The notes below the pieces were generated by a model that made no database searches, had not been told where the DNA came from, and worked only from the letters and a program-made list of their open reading frames with translations. This document shows positions 1-11,882 of a stretch of DNA of 64,000 nt, piece after piece. Each line of letters begins with the position of its first letter. Positions within the stretch are counted from its first letter, which is position 1. The position numbers and the translations under genes are program-made. The DNA comes from Yamagishiella unicocca. Lineage: Eukaryota; Chlorophyta; Chlorophyceae; Chlamydomonadales; Volvocaceae. The stretch spans positions 558,001 to 622,000 of the forward strand of contig BDSL01000001.1 in assembly GCA_003116995.1 (NCBI GenBank), given 5' to 3'.

Positions 1-2649
1 CGTGCCCAGCAGGTGATTACGGTGCGGGTTATCGACTCGTGCCCATGCCGCCAAGTGCTGCCGGACACGGCTCCCGGTGTCAAGCCCGGAGGGGAGGTTC
101 GACGCCAGGAGTGGTGCTGCGGAGGTGCGCGGTGGGGCTTGGGAAGGGAGGGGGCGCCATAAGGTGTGGGGACAGGGACAACTTGCTGACGTGTACTAGT
201 ATGACGAGGTGGTGGTATGGCGGGTTGTTGTGACGAGGGGTCAATTGGCGCTCGGCCCCGGCATGTGTGGTGGGTTGAGGGAGCTGTAATGGGGCCGGGC
301 AAACGAGTTGTAGCATCTAATGCATCTGGTCACCGGTGATAGGCCACGTTGCGGTCCGGCGTGCCAGGGTCGGGGAACAGATCGGGTCCCTCGATTACCC
401 CATAAACGCGGGCGGATTCCTTTCATGGATAAAGCCTGGCTGGCTAGCTGACTGTGTGGGCTGTCGTGCTCCGCCACTGGTGCATATTCTGGCCGTCCCG
501 ATCCATGGACTGCACTTTCCCAAGATCACCAAACGTTTTCCTTGGTCGCCAGGGGGACCAAACGTTTTCCAGGCCTGCCTTCCTCATGGCTCCACACGGG
601 CATCCCCGTACCACGCAGGTCAGAACCACTTCGACCTTTCCTACTACGCCTTCGAGAAGCTCGCGCACCCGGTGAGCGGTTGGGGGGGGGAGGATATGGT
701 CAGCGATATGACTGCGGCGGTAGCTTTGGTTGACCGAGGTAGGCCGCATGCATATTGCCAAGGTCGCAAGCAGGTTACATGAATCGCAAGCAGGTTCCTT
801 AATACCGTAATGCGGTATGTCACAAGCGGATTCCCAAAATTGACATGCAACTGGCATACGGAACAAGCCGAATCCATAAATCGTTCGTCACTTGCATGCA
901 TCCCAGGAAATGCCTAGGTCGTATGCAAATTGCGTACAAAGCAAGCAGGTTCTCCAAATCGTTCGCACATTGCGTACGCAGGAAGCAGATTGCCTAAGGA
1001 GCAAGCAGATTACATACTATGCATGCAGAATGAGTAGGTTGCACGTAGAATGAGTAGATTGCATGTAGATTGCGTCGTCGCAAGCTGATTGCGTGAGTCG
1101 CAAGCGGATTTCCTAGATCCGCGCAGATTGCGTTTGTTAAAAGCAGATTGCGTACGGTGCAAGCCGATTGCGTACGGTGCAAACAGATTGCGTACGGTGA
1201 AAAGATATTGCATACGATGCAGTATATTGCGAATATTGCGAGGTTACAAACGGATTTGCTAAAATTGCATGCAGATTGCGTAAGTCGCACGAAAGTTGCG
1301 AAAGTCGTACTCAGATTGTGTAGGTTGCACGCATGTTCGAAAGCAGCTTGCATAAGTCGCATCCAGATTGCATGGGCCTCATTGAGATGATACCTAGAAC
1401 CTAGCGCACGAAATCGCAGGTGTACGGCGTTATTCCCGTTGACTATCGGCCGGTCAGGTGCGACACCAACGAGGCGCTGCCTCTGCCGCCTGCGCCGGGG
1501 TACGTCAGCCCCGTTGTGTACAACAACACCATACAACCTGGCTGGAGCTGGTTCCCTTCCTCAGCCTCATACTTTCGGCTGGTGCAGGAAGGTGCGCGGG
1601 CGTATGATTTGGTTTCGGGACGGCAGCTAGATAGGGGGAGGTTTGGCGGTCCACATGGCATCAGGAACGCGCTTTTGTGGAGCGCTGGAGGTGAGCGGTG
1701 CTGTCACACTCGCGAGACACGGTGCACATCTCTGAAGTGCTACGGCTTACTACCGTAGGAGGCACTTGCATTGGCGCGAAGGAAGCACCTGCTTCTGTGA
1801 GCTGGTCGGCTTCCACGGCCTGGGCACATAAACAAGGCGGCCCTCCCTGCTGCTGCTCGGGACATAGTGAGACGCCAGGGCATTGCCCTCGACCTGCCCG
1901 ACCTCATCGCGGCCTGGCCCCATCTATCGACAACCCCTCATTGTCCACACTCGCATTGGCAGGCGCCGGTCTGGATGGCTCAGCAGCCACCTGCGTGCAG
2001 CTGTCCCCTGGGGGCGACCTGAGCTTTACTTGCCGCCAGTGCGGGCGTCCCGGCTATCAGCCTTTCAAGAACGCCAGCGGGCTGAGCTTCTGGATCCGTC
2101 CCAACACCAGCTCTACTGATCCAAATGTCTTGTCCACCCCCGACGGCGGGGTGCCACCAATCAAGCTTTTCGTATTGGGGGATGACGGCAGTAGCAACGG
2201 CGACCAGAAGCAGTACTGTTTTAACGAGGTGTACCTGAACACAACGGTGAGCTGTGATGGTAACGGGGCCTTTGGTCAAGGTTAAGAAGGCTGGATGGCT
2301 CGGGCATATTAGGTTGGCGCTGGCGGCTGCAGGGCTGTGGATTCGCTTTGCTGCGGGCGACGTTGTAGCCGTGGCGTGTAGACGTAGCCGTGCGTGTAGA
2401 CGTCGTAGCCGGCAGAAGGTAGAGAACTTACTTCCCTATCTCCTCTCACTCAACTGTTTGCTGCAGGCGCCGGTCGAGACCCGTGGGTCCTGGTTCAAGG
2501 TGGTGGTTCCGATAACGGAGTTCCGCTGCGAGGGCGCAGTGCCACTTGAGCAGCTGAATCGCCTGGATTTCCAGAACACGAATGACAGGGACGTCTATAT
2601 CTGTCTGGACCAGATTGAAATTACCAGTGCCAGCGCCAATAGCGGGTAG
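1..2649 (+). CDS. Expansin-like secreted wall protein (5' end cut by window)
   Basis: Predicted exons are <1..124, 619..671, 1420..1591, 1963..2246 and 2467..2649; all phases agree and give 271 codons plus TAG. Exon 1 carries the double-psi beta-barrel signature VRVIDSCPC followed by QEWCC. Exon 2 carries NHFDLSYYAFEKLA, containing the expansin HFDL motif. Exon 3 opens with YGVIPVDYRPVRC, the usual end of that barrel. Exons 4 and 5 encode a Cys-containing beta-rich C-terminal part (SWFKVVVPITEF near the end) in the place of the expansin carbohydrate-binding domain. By family knowledge expansins loosen walls without hydrolysis; volvocine members are thought to act in the extracellular matrix. 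The signal peptide lies outside the window. The family call is firm. The C-terminal domain is only inferred to bind polysaccharide. Confidence 0.85.
760..1380. repeat. Degenerate interspersed short repeats in expansin intron 2
   Basis: About 600 bp of the intron consist of many diverged copies of a roughly 20-30 bp unit resembling GCAAGCAGATTGCGTA, spaced irregularly (for example around 1010, 1050, 1080, 1150, 1170 and 1190). Copies differ by several bases, so this is an old or drifting array rather than a fresh tandem expansion. Confidence 0.7.
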
Positions 2650-3958
2650 TAAACAGCAATCTAGCGCGCAGTGAAGAGTCACAACGTAACCCTCCACCAG
2701 GTAGACGCCGGACATCGTCATCCACCTGTCAAGCGCAGGGCTGGATGCATTAGCCATTGTTGTGTTGCAGGCATTAATTGAGACCTCCTTGAATGCTTGC
2801 ATATGGGCGGACCGCCGCCGCGCATGCCCGACTGGGTGTATGTGTCATGGTCATGCATGCGCGGGCCATTGCCCTCCAGCACATGCACGTCTGCGCTGAA
2901 CTTCTTTTTAATAGTTCGTAGGCTATGATTTCACTGTCCGAAGCTTGAGCGCCAAAGGTCGAAGGGGGATTCGGCTGCAGCTCAGTCGAGCTCAGGGGGA
3001 GCTGCTGCTACGACGTGCTACGTAACGCACAAAACGCCACAGCCTAGCTTATCTCGGCACAGGGCATCATCACCCAAAGGTACACACGAGTATGTGATGC
3101 ATGTTCATAAGCACCTGGAGACGCCGAGTGCAAGTGACTCAGCTTCCGTCAGACCTGCAAGTGGCACACGCCAAAATAACCTTGTAGAGTCCGAACACGC
3201 TATTCGAATGATCCTATGGTGTTAAACAATTCGCGCATTAAGTTGCTACACGAAGGCTACGTTGCCACATTCACAGACGGCAAAGCCGGAAAGGCTGAAG
3301 GCTGCGAGGGCAGATTTTGAGGACAGCGCAACACCCCCGAAGTATTGGTATATTGAGTATACCTAATATGCACGGCTTGGACCTGACGGATTTCCTAGTA
3401 AAGTACCGCTTTTTATCAGGCGAAACGCCAACTTGTATGAGTATGGCCTTGTATGCGGCTCCACGAAGAAATATTGAGGAATGGCCGCATTTGAATTTGC
3501 AGGTAACATATAGCCGCTGTGATCGTTTTAAGGAATGTTGCAACGCTGCGGACTTTAGGACGAAAAGTCACAAGTCGACTGACGACGCACGCGTGCGCTG
3601 GGGTGCTAATCCACGTCACACGATTTCCCACAATCCTGTGACTACTGTGCAGGGCCGTTATTAAAGTATTGATTGTGGTGCACGAGCGTCTTTTTCGCCC
3701 TGCAGGCGTAAGGCCCCTCGCCTGGCGCCGCCGCGAGTCCTTGGCGGTAATCAGCCCGAGGCATACTAATATTACATTTCTGCTCCTTTCGTATCTTTAA
3801 TTTCTAGTCGTGCACAACTCCTGGCTTCTACTGCCGCACATTAGGGCACACGCAAACGCCTCACTCGACGGGAATCTACGCTCACGCGCCAATCGGCCCC
3901 ACAGTCGCGCCGCTTGGACTAGCCCCAAATCCGGTCGCCCCGCGCTAGTTGCGGCGCG
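2650..3958. other. Intergenic: expansin 3' flank and CELF 5' flank
   Basis: No gene was recognised. No clear TGTAA polyadenylation motif was found close behind the expansin stop. Open frames here (for example 3317-3664) show neither family motifs nor splice continuity. The last few hundred bases must hold the promoter and 5' UTR of the RRM gene, but no TATA box stands out. Confidence 0.5.
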
Positions 3959-6900
3959 ATGGTTATGGGAATGCAAAAGCCAGAGGCCGTCTGCGCTGAG
4001 CCCAAGGTGTTCGTGGGCCAGGTCCCTCACGAGGTCACTCAGGACCAGGTCTTTGCTCTCTTCTCCAAGTATGGCACCATCAAGAAGTGTGCCCTAATTA
4101 CTGGGCAGGACGGGCGCAGCAAAGGCTGCGCCATGGTGACCTATGACCGCTGGTCGGAGGCAGAACTAGCCATCGAGCACGAAAATGGTACAGCGAATCT
4201 GGGAGGAGGCCGGACGCTGCTCGTGAAGTTTGCCGATCCTCCACGTGGGCGTGGCGATGGTCCAGTGATGGGCGTGGCGCCGAAGAAGTTGTTTGTCGGA
4301 CAGGTGTTGGTGCCGTCGCGTCGACCTTTAGACTAACCCTTGCCTGTGCACACAATTTGCTGTGTTCAAGTCCATGTGTTGCATATGCTTCGGGAGTCTT
4401 GGCTAAGACCAGCGGAGAACGTCAAGAGTCCATAGAACAGACCTGCATGAATTCGGGCGCGAACATCGGACCGGCAGACTTTGTCAGCCAGAATACTTAG
4501 ATTTCGCCTCTACCAAATGGGACAGAGTCAAAATCTGGCCTGGCAGTAGTATAGCACGGTATTGCTCTTGTGACGCGAACCTGCTTGGGGGGAGCAGCTC
4601 ATGTCAGTCTTGGCAAGTTTTGCCAGTTGCACGCCCTTGAGGGTTTCATCGGCAACTCAGTTACAGCTCAGCAACCATACCTGTACAGCAGGAATGCCGG
4701 CGCCACCGAGCGGTTGTGCAAGTCGTCTGCGGGCATGTGTATGCAGCACGCAGGCAGCACAGCAAGGCAGCCTACGCAGTCACAGCGGTCAGCTTGCATG
4801 TGCGCTAGTAGTAGCAGGTTTTGGTGTTGTCACATACGCCCGGCTAGCTGAGTGAAGTGGTGCCGCGGTGTAATGTTTTAACGCCAGATTGGACGGGGGC
4901 CCGTCTCCTACCAGTCACGCAAAAAATACGCACTTTACCACAGTTCATATGCCTGCACTGCACGTTGCTGTTTGTTGTGAATCCGTTGCTGCACGCCATA
5001 TGTCCTCCCTCGCGTTTACAGGCGTGCGCGTAGATGCCTGAAGGGCCCCCTCCCCTTTCTATTCCTTGCTCCCCCGCCCTTGTGACGCAGATCCCGCAGC
5101 ACACGACTGAGCAACATATCCGCACGCTCTTTGCACCTTTTGGCAACATTACGGATGTTCACGTCCTTAACAAGGGCAACGCGCCAGGTATGGTTGTTTG
5201 CTTGGCTTTACAGTTTGGGTATATCGCTCTGTGTGTGTGTGTGTGTGTGTGTTTGTATGTGTGCGTATGCGCGAAGGGAGGGTAAGCTCGTTGGTTCACT
5301 GCTTCCCAAAGTCAAGCACGAAGCGGACTTGGGTAAGAGCAATTCACGAGTCTGTCCGCGTGACGGCCATCTGCAGTTACGGGGAGTTCTGTTACGGGAA
5401 GTGCCAAATGAACCATATGTCCGGAAAGTTGAGATCGACACAGCCTGGACAGCTGGATACACATTTCACAGCCCAGCGCGCCCAGCATGTCAATTCGTTT
5501 TGTTGTGACCTGTGCTCGCCAGGCTGCGCCTTTGTCACGTTCGAGCGGTGGTCGCATGCGGAGGCCGCTATGATGTCGCTCAACGGGCAGACGCTCATCG
5601 AGGGCGCAACTACGCCCATGGTCGTCAAATTCGCGGACGCTAAGGTGGTGGAAGCAAACATGGGACCTGCGGGACAGAAGCGCCAGTTTGGCGCTATGGA
5701 CGGGCAGCAGGGTTTCCCGGGCGGCGTGCCTGCAGGCAACAAGCGCACCTTTACCGGGGGTGCTGGTCCTGGTGCCATGGGCATGGCCGGCATGGCGGCA
5801 GCAGGGTACAATCCATACGCCGCAGCGGCGGCTATGGGGTACGACATGAGTACCATGGCGGCTATGGGCTACGGCAACATGGGCATGATGGCCGGGATGG
5901 CCGGCATGCAGGTATGTGCCGCGTTTCTGTGGGCACTAATGCAGTAGTCCGTCGTCTTAGGTGAACAACGTCATGCAATCTGCATCAAAACTGTTGGCGG
6001 ACTGTTGCCAACCAAAACTGTTGGCGGATTGTGCACATGAACTGTGCACATCGAAACTGTTGGCGGATTGTGCACATTGGGCTGGGTGGACTCGCATGTA
6101 CCACCTGGTGGAGCCTTGTGATCAGGCGAACTTTCTTCGCGTTTGTCTGGTACACTACAGCATATGGGCCAGGGAAATTATCGGCCTCCCACAGTTGCAT
6201 GGGATGTGGGCAGTCTATGAAGGCACACAGTGACGCGGTGCTGGGGCAGCGCAGGGGTACGTGGCATCCGCCGGTGGCTTCAAACCCTGCCGGGAAACGT
6301 GACCTACAAAGTTGGCTGCACGAATCCTGTCCCAAGCGCTATTGATTTCCACATTCCCATGGCTTCGAGTTCAAGCCTCTTCTCCGGGCGTTGGCCATGA
6401 CACGCAGGGCATGGGCGGCATTCCCGGGCAAGGCGCACAGCAGGCAATGGCCGGTGCTGCCGGCATGGCGGGCGCACAAGGCCTCGGCGCCGCTGGCATG
6501 GGTGGCATGGGCGGTATGGGTGGGATGGGCGGCATGGGTGGAATGGGCGGCGGGCTCATGGCCGGGATGGCTGGCATGGGCATGATGGGCCTCGGCATGG
6601 GCGGCGGCATGGGCATGAACAAGCCGGCGGGGCTACAGGAGGGGCCCAAGGCTTGGAAGCTATTCATCGGCCAGGTGGGTTCATACCCGTAGCGTGTGTT
6701 CCTGCGTTTGCATTCCTCAGGGATTCGAGGGTTATGGTATGAGTTCAAGCTGTAGCAATGAGAACGAACCCGTAGGATCCTTGCCGAGGGTTGCGTGTGG
6801 GAGTACGCCGAGCTAGGACAATCGAACCAACGCACGGTAGGGCGGCTGAACGAAGGAGGTCTTCAAATGACACCGTTCACTCGTGCTGAACTCGGCACCA

Positions 6901-7172
6901 TCCCGCACATCCTGTAGGTGCCGTTCGAGGCAAACGAGACTGACCTCTGGCCAATCTTCAGTCCGCTCGGCAACATTTTGGAGCTGGTGATCCTGCGCCA
7001 CCAGGGCAAGTCTAAGGGCTGCGCGTTCCTCACGTACGAGAACCGTACGGACGCTGAGAAGGCCATCCGTTCCCTGGACAGCCAGGTCTCGGTGCCCAGC
7101 GACCCACGTGGGCGGCTGCTTACTGTCAAATATGCGAACAGCGCGTCGGCGGCAGCAAGTGGCGGTATGTAA
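3959..7172 (+). CDS. CELF/Bruno-like RNA-binding protein with three RRMs (CHLAMY1 C3-like)
   Basis: Exons are 3959..4303, 5091..5187, 5523..5911, 6408..6674 and 6918..7172, giving about 450 residues. RRM1 is in exon 1 (RNP2 KVFVGQVP, RNP1-like KGCAMVTY). RRM2 begins KKLFVGQ at the exon 1 end and continues through exons 2-3 (GCAFVTF). RRM3 joins exons 4-5 (KLFIGQ, then KGCAFLTY). RRM2 and RRM3 are split at the same point, right after the VGQ/IGQ strand. The linker is rich in Met, Gly and Ala, which is odd but typical of disordered RNA-binding linkers. CELF proteins bind GU-rich RNA to control splicing, stability and translation. In Chlamydomonas the related C3 subunit of CHLAMY1 binds UG repeats in 3' UTRs and takes part in circadian control; that identity is inferred. 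The stop overlaps a possible GTATGT donor, so a further 3' exon cannot be excluded. Confidence 0.9.
5230..5265. repeat. (TG)n microsatellite in CELF intron 2
   Basis: An uninterrupted run of about eleven TG dinucleotides (5230-5252) continues into an imperfect GT-rich tail. It lies inside the intron between the two halves of RRM2. Confidence 0.9.
5985..6079. repeat. Short direct repeats in CELF intron 3
   Basis: Three copies of a unit beginning AAACTGTTGGCGGA occur at about 5988, 6014 and 6055. They are followed by related GTGCACAT words. The copies are close but not strictly tandem. Confidence 0.7.
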
Positions 7173-8830
7173 TTGCAGGCGCCGTGGGCTGACCATTTTT
7201 CATCCTGTCGCTAGCTCTCGCTGTGTTTGACCATAGCTGTGTGCGTTTTTTGGCATCATAGCTGCCCAGGCGCGGCAGAGCGAGTTTGCCTTAGTAGAAG
7301 AAAGGTTGGAGGGCGGAAAGCATTTGGGTACGGCGAAGTGGGAGAGGGGGGGCGGTCGACCCGTTTGGAGGGAAGGCATGAACAGAATCGGATGTAGGCG
7401 CTGCTGGGCGTACAGAGTCTTGGTCGGCAGGTCTGCTGCAAGGGAAGGGCGGCGAGCGTTACGCGACTGTGAGTGGCTTGAGCTAGGGCTGACGGAATGG
7501 GAGAAATGGCGAGGAGGGGGACGAGGCGCAGTGTGTGCGTGGGCACAGCGGGCACTTGGTGCTGGACAGTCTTGCGCTAACATTTACCGCTGAGTGACAC
7601 ATGTCACGGCGTACTCGTGTCTGCATTTCCGGACCCGGGAAAAGCTGTTTTTCGCAAACACTGTAGCTGATGGTGTCTTGAGGAGGAGCATGCAGCCGGC
7701 TGCGCAGGCTTGAAAACACTGGATAGCCACTACGGGCATCACTCATGCGGTTTTGCCATATTGGGCCCCGGAGTTATGCACGGTGTGGTCAGGCCGAGCT
7801 ACTGCCTTTACACTTACGCGGCATGATCAAGGTATGCCTACGCAGTACTAGGCAGGGCTGGTCTGCAAGAAACGGAACGGAATTGAGGCTGTTTGCAACG
7901 CCCGAACAGGCAATTGAGCTTGTAAGTGGCCAGCTGTTTTGCATGCAGTAGGTTTGCTACAGTGACCATGGGGACTTGGACCCATGGGTCCTATGTGCTA
8001 GAGTCGGTCAATAATAACAGTTAAATGTGCACTTGCCGCCACGTAAGAAAGATGCATGACATCGAGGAGACATCATGATGGCAGTTTGAAGATATGGCCC
8101 AATATTGTGATCGAATCGTACTGGACGAAATTATCAAAATTCTCCCAGCGAATATCAATTGCTGTAGCTAGCAAGTCGACGCACGTTCTCAGGGAAATGG
8201 AGGTGCCAGGAGACCATGTAGGCGGAAAATCAAATGAAGGTGGCCTAGTGCCAAACGGCTATCCTGCAGCACACGACGAACTTTCATCCTAAATGCATGA
8301 TGGTGGAATCAAAATTGGAACAAATAGCACTAGCAGTAGAGGGGAAGGGCGCCTGCACATGTGCATGTTAATTATTTTTGCCACGGACACCTCACGCAAA
8401 TTTCTTACTATTCCAATAATGCAACTTTGTGACACACGTTTGGTCTTAAGAAATAGCGTTTGCGGAAGCGCAGCGCCATAACCCGCGCAGGCTGCACGTT
8501 GTTGCAAGTCCTGGTTTCTCTCAATCTCATGTTCTCAAGCAGGTTTGTCATCGATAAATTTAAAATTATATATCAACCAATGTATATCAATATGTTCCAT
8601 CAATCGTCAAGCACCAACCTGCGTTGGGCCCATGGCCGATCACGTGTTGTGTGCCCCGCACGGATTCAACATGTAAGCGTCATGCGTGCTGTTAAAATTG
8701 TAATCAGTCGAGGCTGCAGCCTTATTAGCAGCTTCACTGCTATTATATATCCAACGGCCCTCAAGTCACACCCTCCGACACATTTGGGCTGGTCGGCAGG
8801 CCATCAGTCTAGTCTGTTGTCGCTCACAAA
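7173..8830. other. Intergenic: CELF 3' flank and plastid-protein gene 5' flank
   Basis: No gene was recognised. TGTAA occurs at 7921-7925 and could end the RRM transcript, about 750 bp beyond its stop. The DNA becomes AT-richer from about 8050, consistent with non-coding sequence. The open frames here show no family motif. Confidence 0.5.
8741..8750 (+). promoter_or_regulatory. TATA-like element before the RETICULATA-related gene
   Basis: The AT-only string TATTATATAT lies about 80-90 bp before the ATG at 8831, a plausible TATA position for a short 5' UTR. This is seen in sequence; its role is inferred. Confidence 0.4.
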
Positions 8831-11800
8831 ATGCAGAGCGTTACCATGCGTGGCGCGGGGCTGACAGCTCCTTCGCCAAAGGTACGCCCTAGGGCGCATC
8901 ACGTTCCCGCTCAGGGTGTCCCTGGTGTCGTAAGGCGTGCACCCCTGGTCTGCCGCGCTGCAGCTGGAAGCGCTAGTATTCCAGGTAAGAATTTTCTAAC
9001 CCATAGACATGCTTTGGGCACCGAGCGACATGCTGACCATCGGCACGTGGCGGCTAGGGCTCTCCAATACTAGCACTTCAGACCAGTAGCGGTATGTAAC
9101 TGTACTTACGAATGTATTTTGCTGTCGCAGAGGGAGCTCAAGCTCCTAAGGACGAGCCGGCACAGGTGCCCGTCGTTGCGCATGGCGGTGGAGATGGCAA
9201 CGGCGTAGGGAACAACGGTTCCGGTGGCGGTGGCGGTGGCGGCGGTGGAGGAGAGAATGGCGATGGTAAATTCAATGCATGACTTGTCTTATCCTAACTC
9301 ATGCTGGGCGGCGGGTGGCAAGGGCAAACGTGTCGCCGTCGCCTGCTGTGCGACTCGCAGACGCCAAGCAGATGGACCCTAAGATTGTAGCTCTTCTGGC
9401 GGCAGCAGGCCGGAGCGTGGACAGCTTTCCAGCTGACTTCAAGCTGGGGCTCCTCACCAACAGGGTGGGTATGTATGCACCCGGGCATGGAAAACTGTAA
9501 AATGCCGAATGGTTGGGCGCTGCGGGTTGCACATCTGTGCTTTCGTGAGGCAGCACTCCCGACATTGCGATGGAACGATGCGTGCGTGCAGGGGCCACGC
9601 ATATAACTGTTCTTATTTTACCATTAAGCCGCAGAGCTTCATTTATGTGTGTGCAACAGTCTATATGATCCGTCTTCGCACTCATCTGCGCAGGTGACGC
9701 CTGAAATTTTGCAGCGCTACTTCAGTTTCGAAGCGAACTTCCTAGCGCGGTTTGTGTGGGGCATTGACGGTGAGTTGCAGAGCAGTCAGTACACGGTTTG
9801 GTGGGCGGTCGCGTCGCGTCGAAAAGCTAGGCGGTAAGGGCCACCTGATGGCCTGACATAAGTCGCCAGGCAGCCTTCCACCGCCGGTGATGGATACTGG
9901 TCGTCGTGCACTGTGACCTTGATTATGCAGACAGCATTTCTGAGCTACTTGCAATTCGGATTACAATTCCCATGCCAGTCGGCTTTCTTGGACATCAAGC
10001 GATCCCGTAGGAGCGTTCAGTGCGAAGGCAACAATACTGGAGCTACTTCGAAGCTGTTGGGACACGGCAATCAGTTCCAGCAGGTTTCATGTTGTCCACA
10101 GGACTTCGTATTGCCGTAGCATACGTCTGAAGTGGGGAATATTATCAGCGCAATGAACCATACCCCAGCCAACCCAACGGTCCATGCGTATCTAGTTCCG
10201 GCATGGTACTGTTCGTACTGGAGTTTAGTACTTAATACCCCATTGTGGAGTAGGGGCTTTGCAGCCCTGGGCACGCCAGGACATGTTCCCATTTACAAGG
10301 ATTATCTGCAACAGTAGTACATGACGGAAATTGATGGGCATTGATGTTTTTGGGAGCATCCAAAGCTGTCCAACCTTGGCGTTGAACACCCACCCACTGA
10401 CCATATTCGTGGAAATGCTGTCACAGGCTTCCGCGAGCGCCTGCTGGCCGACCCATCCTTCTTCGTCAAGCTGGGCATTGAGATTGGCATCGGCGTAGTG
10501 ATGAAGATCACGGCTGAGTACACCAAGCGCAAGGAGAACTTCTATCGCGAAGTTGACTTCGTGTTTGCGAATACGCTCATGGCCATCATAGCGGATTTCA
10601 TGCTCACATGGCTGCCGGCGCCGACGCTGTCTTACAGGTGCATGCCTCTTCGACATACCTAGGTTCCAGCCGGGTCCGTAGCTATGCGCATATGCACGAG
10701 GTTTATTGTGTCGTGCTGACCTTCGCTCGGCGGCCTGCCTATGTTCCTCAACGTGGTCGCCCTGCCCCTCCATTGCCCCTGCTGGCCCCGGATGCTCAGC
10801 CCGTCCACCGCACAAGCACCTGCTACATGTTGGTGCATTGCCGCGCACATAACATGTGCGTATGCACGCCATGCACTTGACACTCTGCTCGCAGGCCGCG
10901 CCCCGTGAGTAGCAACGCCATTGCCAACTTCTTTGCGCGCTGCCCCGACAACGCCTTCCAGAAGGTTCCTCCGGGCATGGAGCCGTTCACACTCAACCAG
11001 CGTGTAGGCGCCATCGTGCGCAACGGCTCCAAGCTGCTGGGTGTCGGCTTCTGTGCGTCCATGATTGGTAAGTCCTAGGCCTGCGAACAGAGGGCAGAAT
11101 TTGGTGGCGTCCGTGGAGTGGAAGCCCAGCGTGCAGTCTAATGGCCATCCCCCATGATGCCCGACACTCATGGTACAGATCCCGTGACAGCCTGTCCACT
11201 TGCTACTTTCCACAACCTATACGAAGGCAATCGGCACTTGTTTTGCTCATCTTCCGTGGCGAGGCAATCAGGCTCTTTCACGCTCCCCACAGCCGGCAGC
11301 CGGCGAAGCCGCAGTCCTGCTGAACACCCCGGTTGACCCAGCTCTCCCGCATTGTCGCACCTTCACCCTTCCTCCCCGGGTTCTGATTGTCTCCCCTCGG
11401 TGGTGCCGCAGGTGTGGGCGTCACAAATGCGCTTTTGGCGTGCCGGCAGCTGCTGGATCCCACGCTCGCACCGCCGAACAAGCCGCAGAACGTCGTGGCC
11501 ACCTCGTCGGCGTACGGCGTGTACATGAGCATCTCCAGCAACCTGCGCTACCAGGCGAGTTTAAGAGCAGGGCAGGCCGTGCCGGTCGATTCACCTATCC
11601 TCTTGGGCATCCCGCACAATGCCTTTCATCATGACCAATTTCGTCCCCGTCTTCCTAATTTTGTCTGATTTTCCGTTTGTCCGCCGCCAGATCATCGCCG
11701 GTATCGTGGAGGAGCGCGGCATCGAGGTGATGTTCCGCGGCCGGCACGAGCTGTGCCACCTGCTGTCGTTCGTTGCACGCACGGGCAACACCTTCCTGGG

Positions 11801-11882
11801 CAGCCTGCTGTGGGTGGACTTCGCGCGGTTGTGCGGCATGCAGAAGGCGACAACGCCGCCGGTCAAGGCTGCAGAGAAGTAA
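8831..11882 (+). CDS. RETICULATA-related (DUF3411) chloroplast membrane protein
   Basis: Eight exons: 8831..8984, 9131..9265, 9361..9464, 9694..9769, 10427..10637, 10895..11067, 11412..11554 and 11691..11882, giving 395 residues. The N-terminus is rich in Ala, Arg and Val with few acids, ending VCRAAAGS, as in a plastid transit peptide. A Gly-rich spacer follows. The core from LLTNRVTPEILQRYFSFEAN through RLLADPSFFVKLGIE, DFVFANTLMAIIADF and LCHLLSFVARTGNTFLGS matches the RETICULATA/LCD1-type family. In plants these proteins sit in the plastid envelope and affect leaf-cell plastids and metabolite supply; the biochemical activity is not settled. Two or three hydrophobic stretches fit a membrane protein. 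The intron 11555-11690 is a GC-AG intron. Start choice: first ATG, directly followed by the transit-like peptide. Confidence 0.9.

Noticed and set aside
760..1380. CRISPR-like array
   Set aside because: Units are diverged, spacing is irregular, and the array lies in a eukaryotic intron without cas-like genes.
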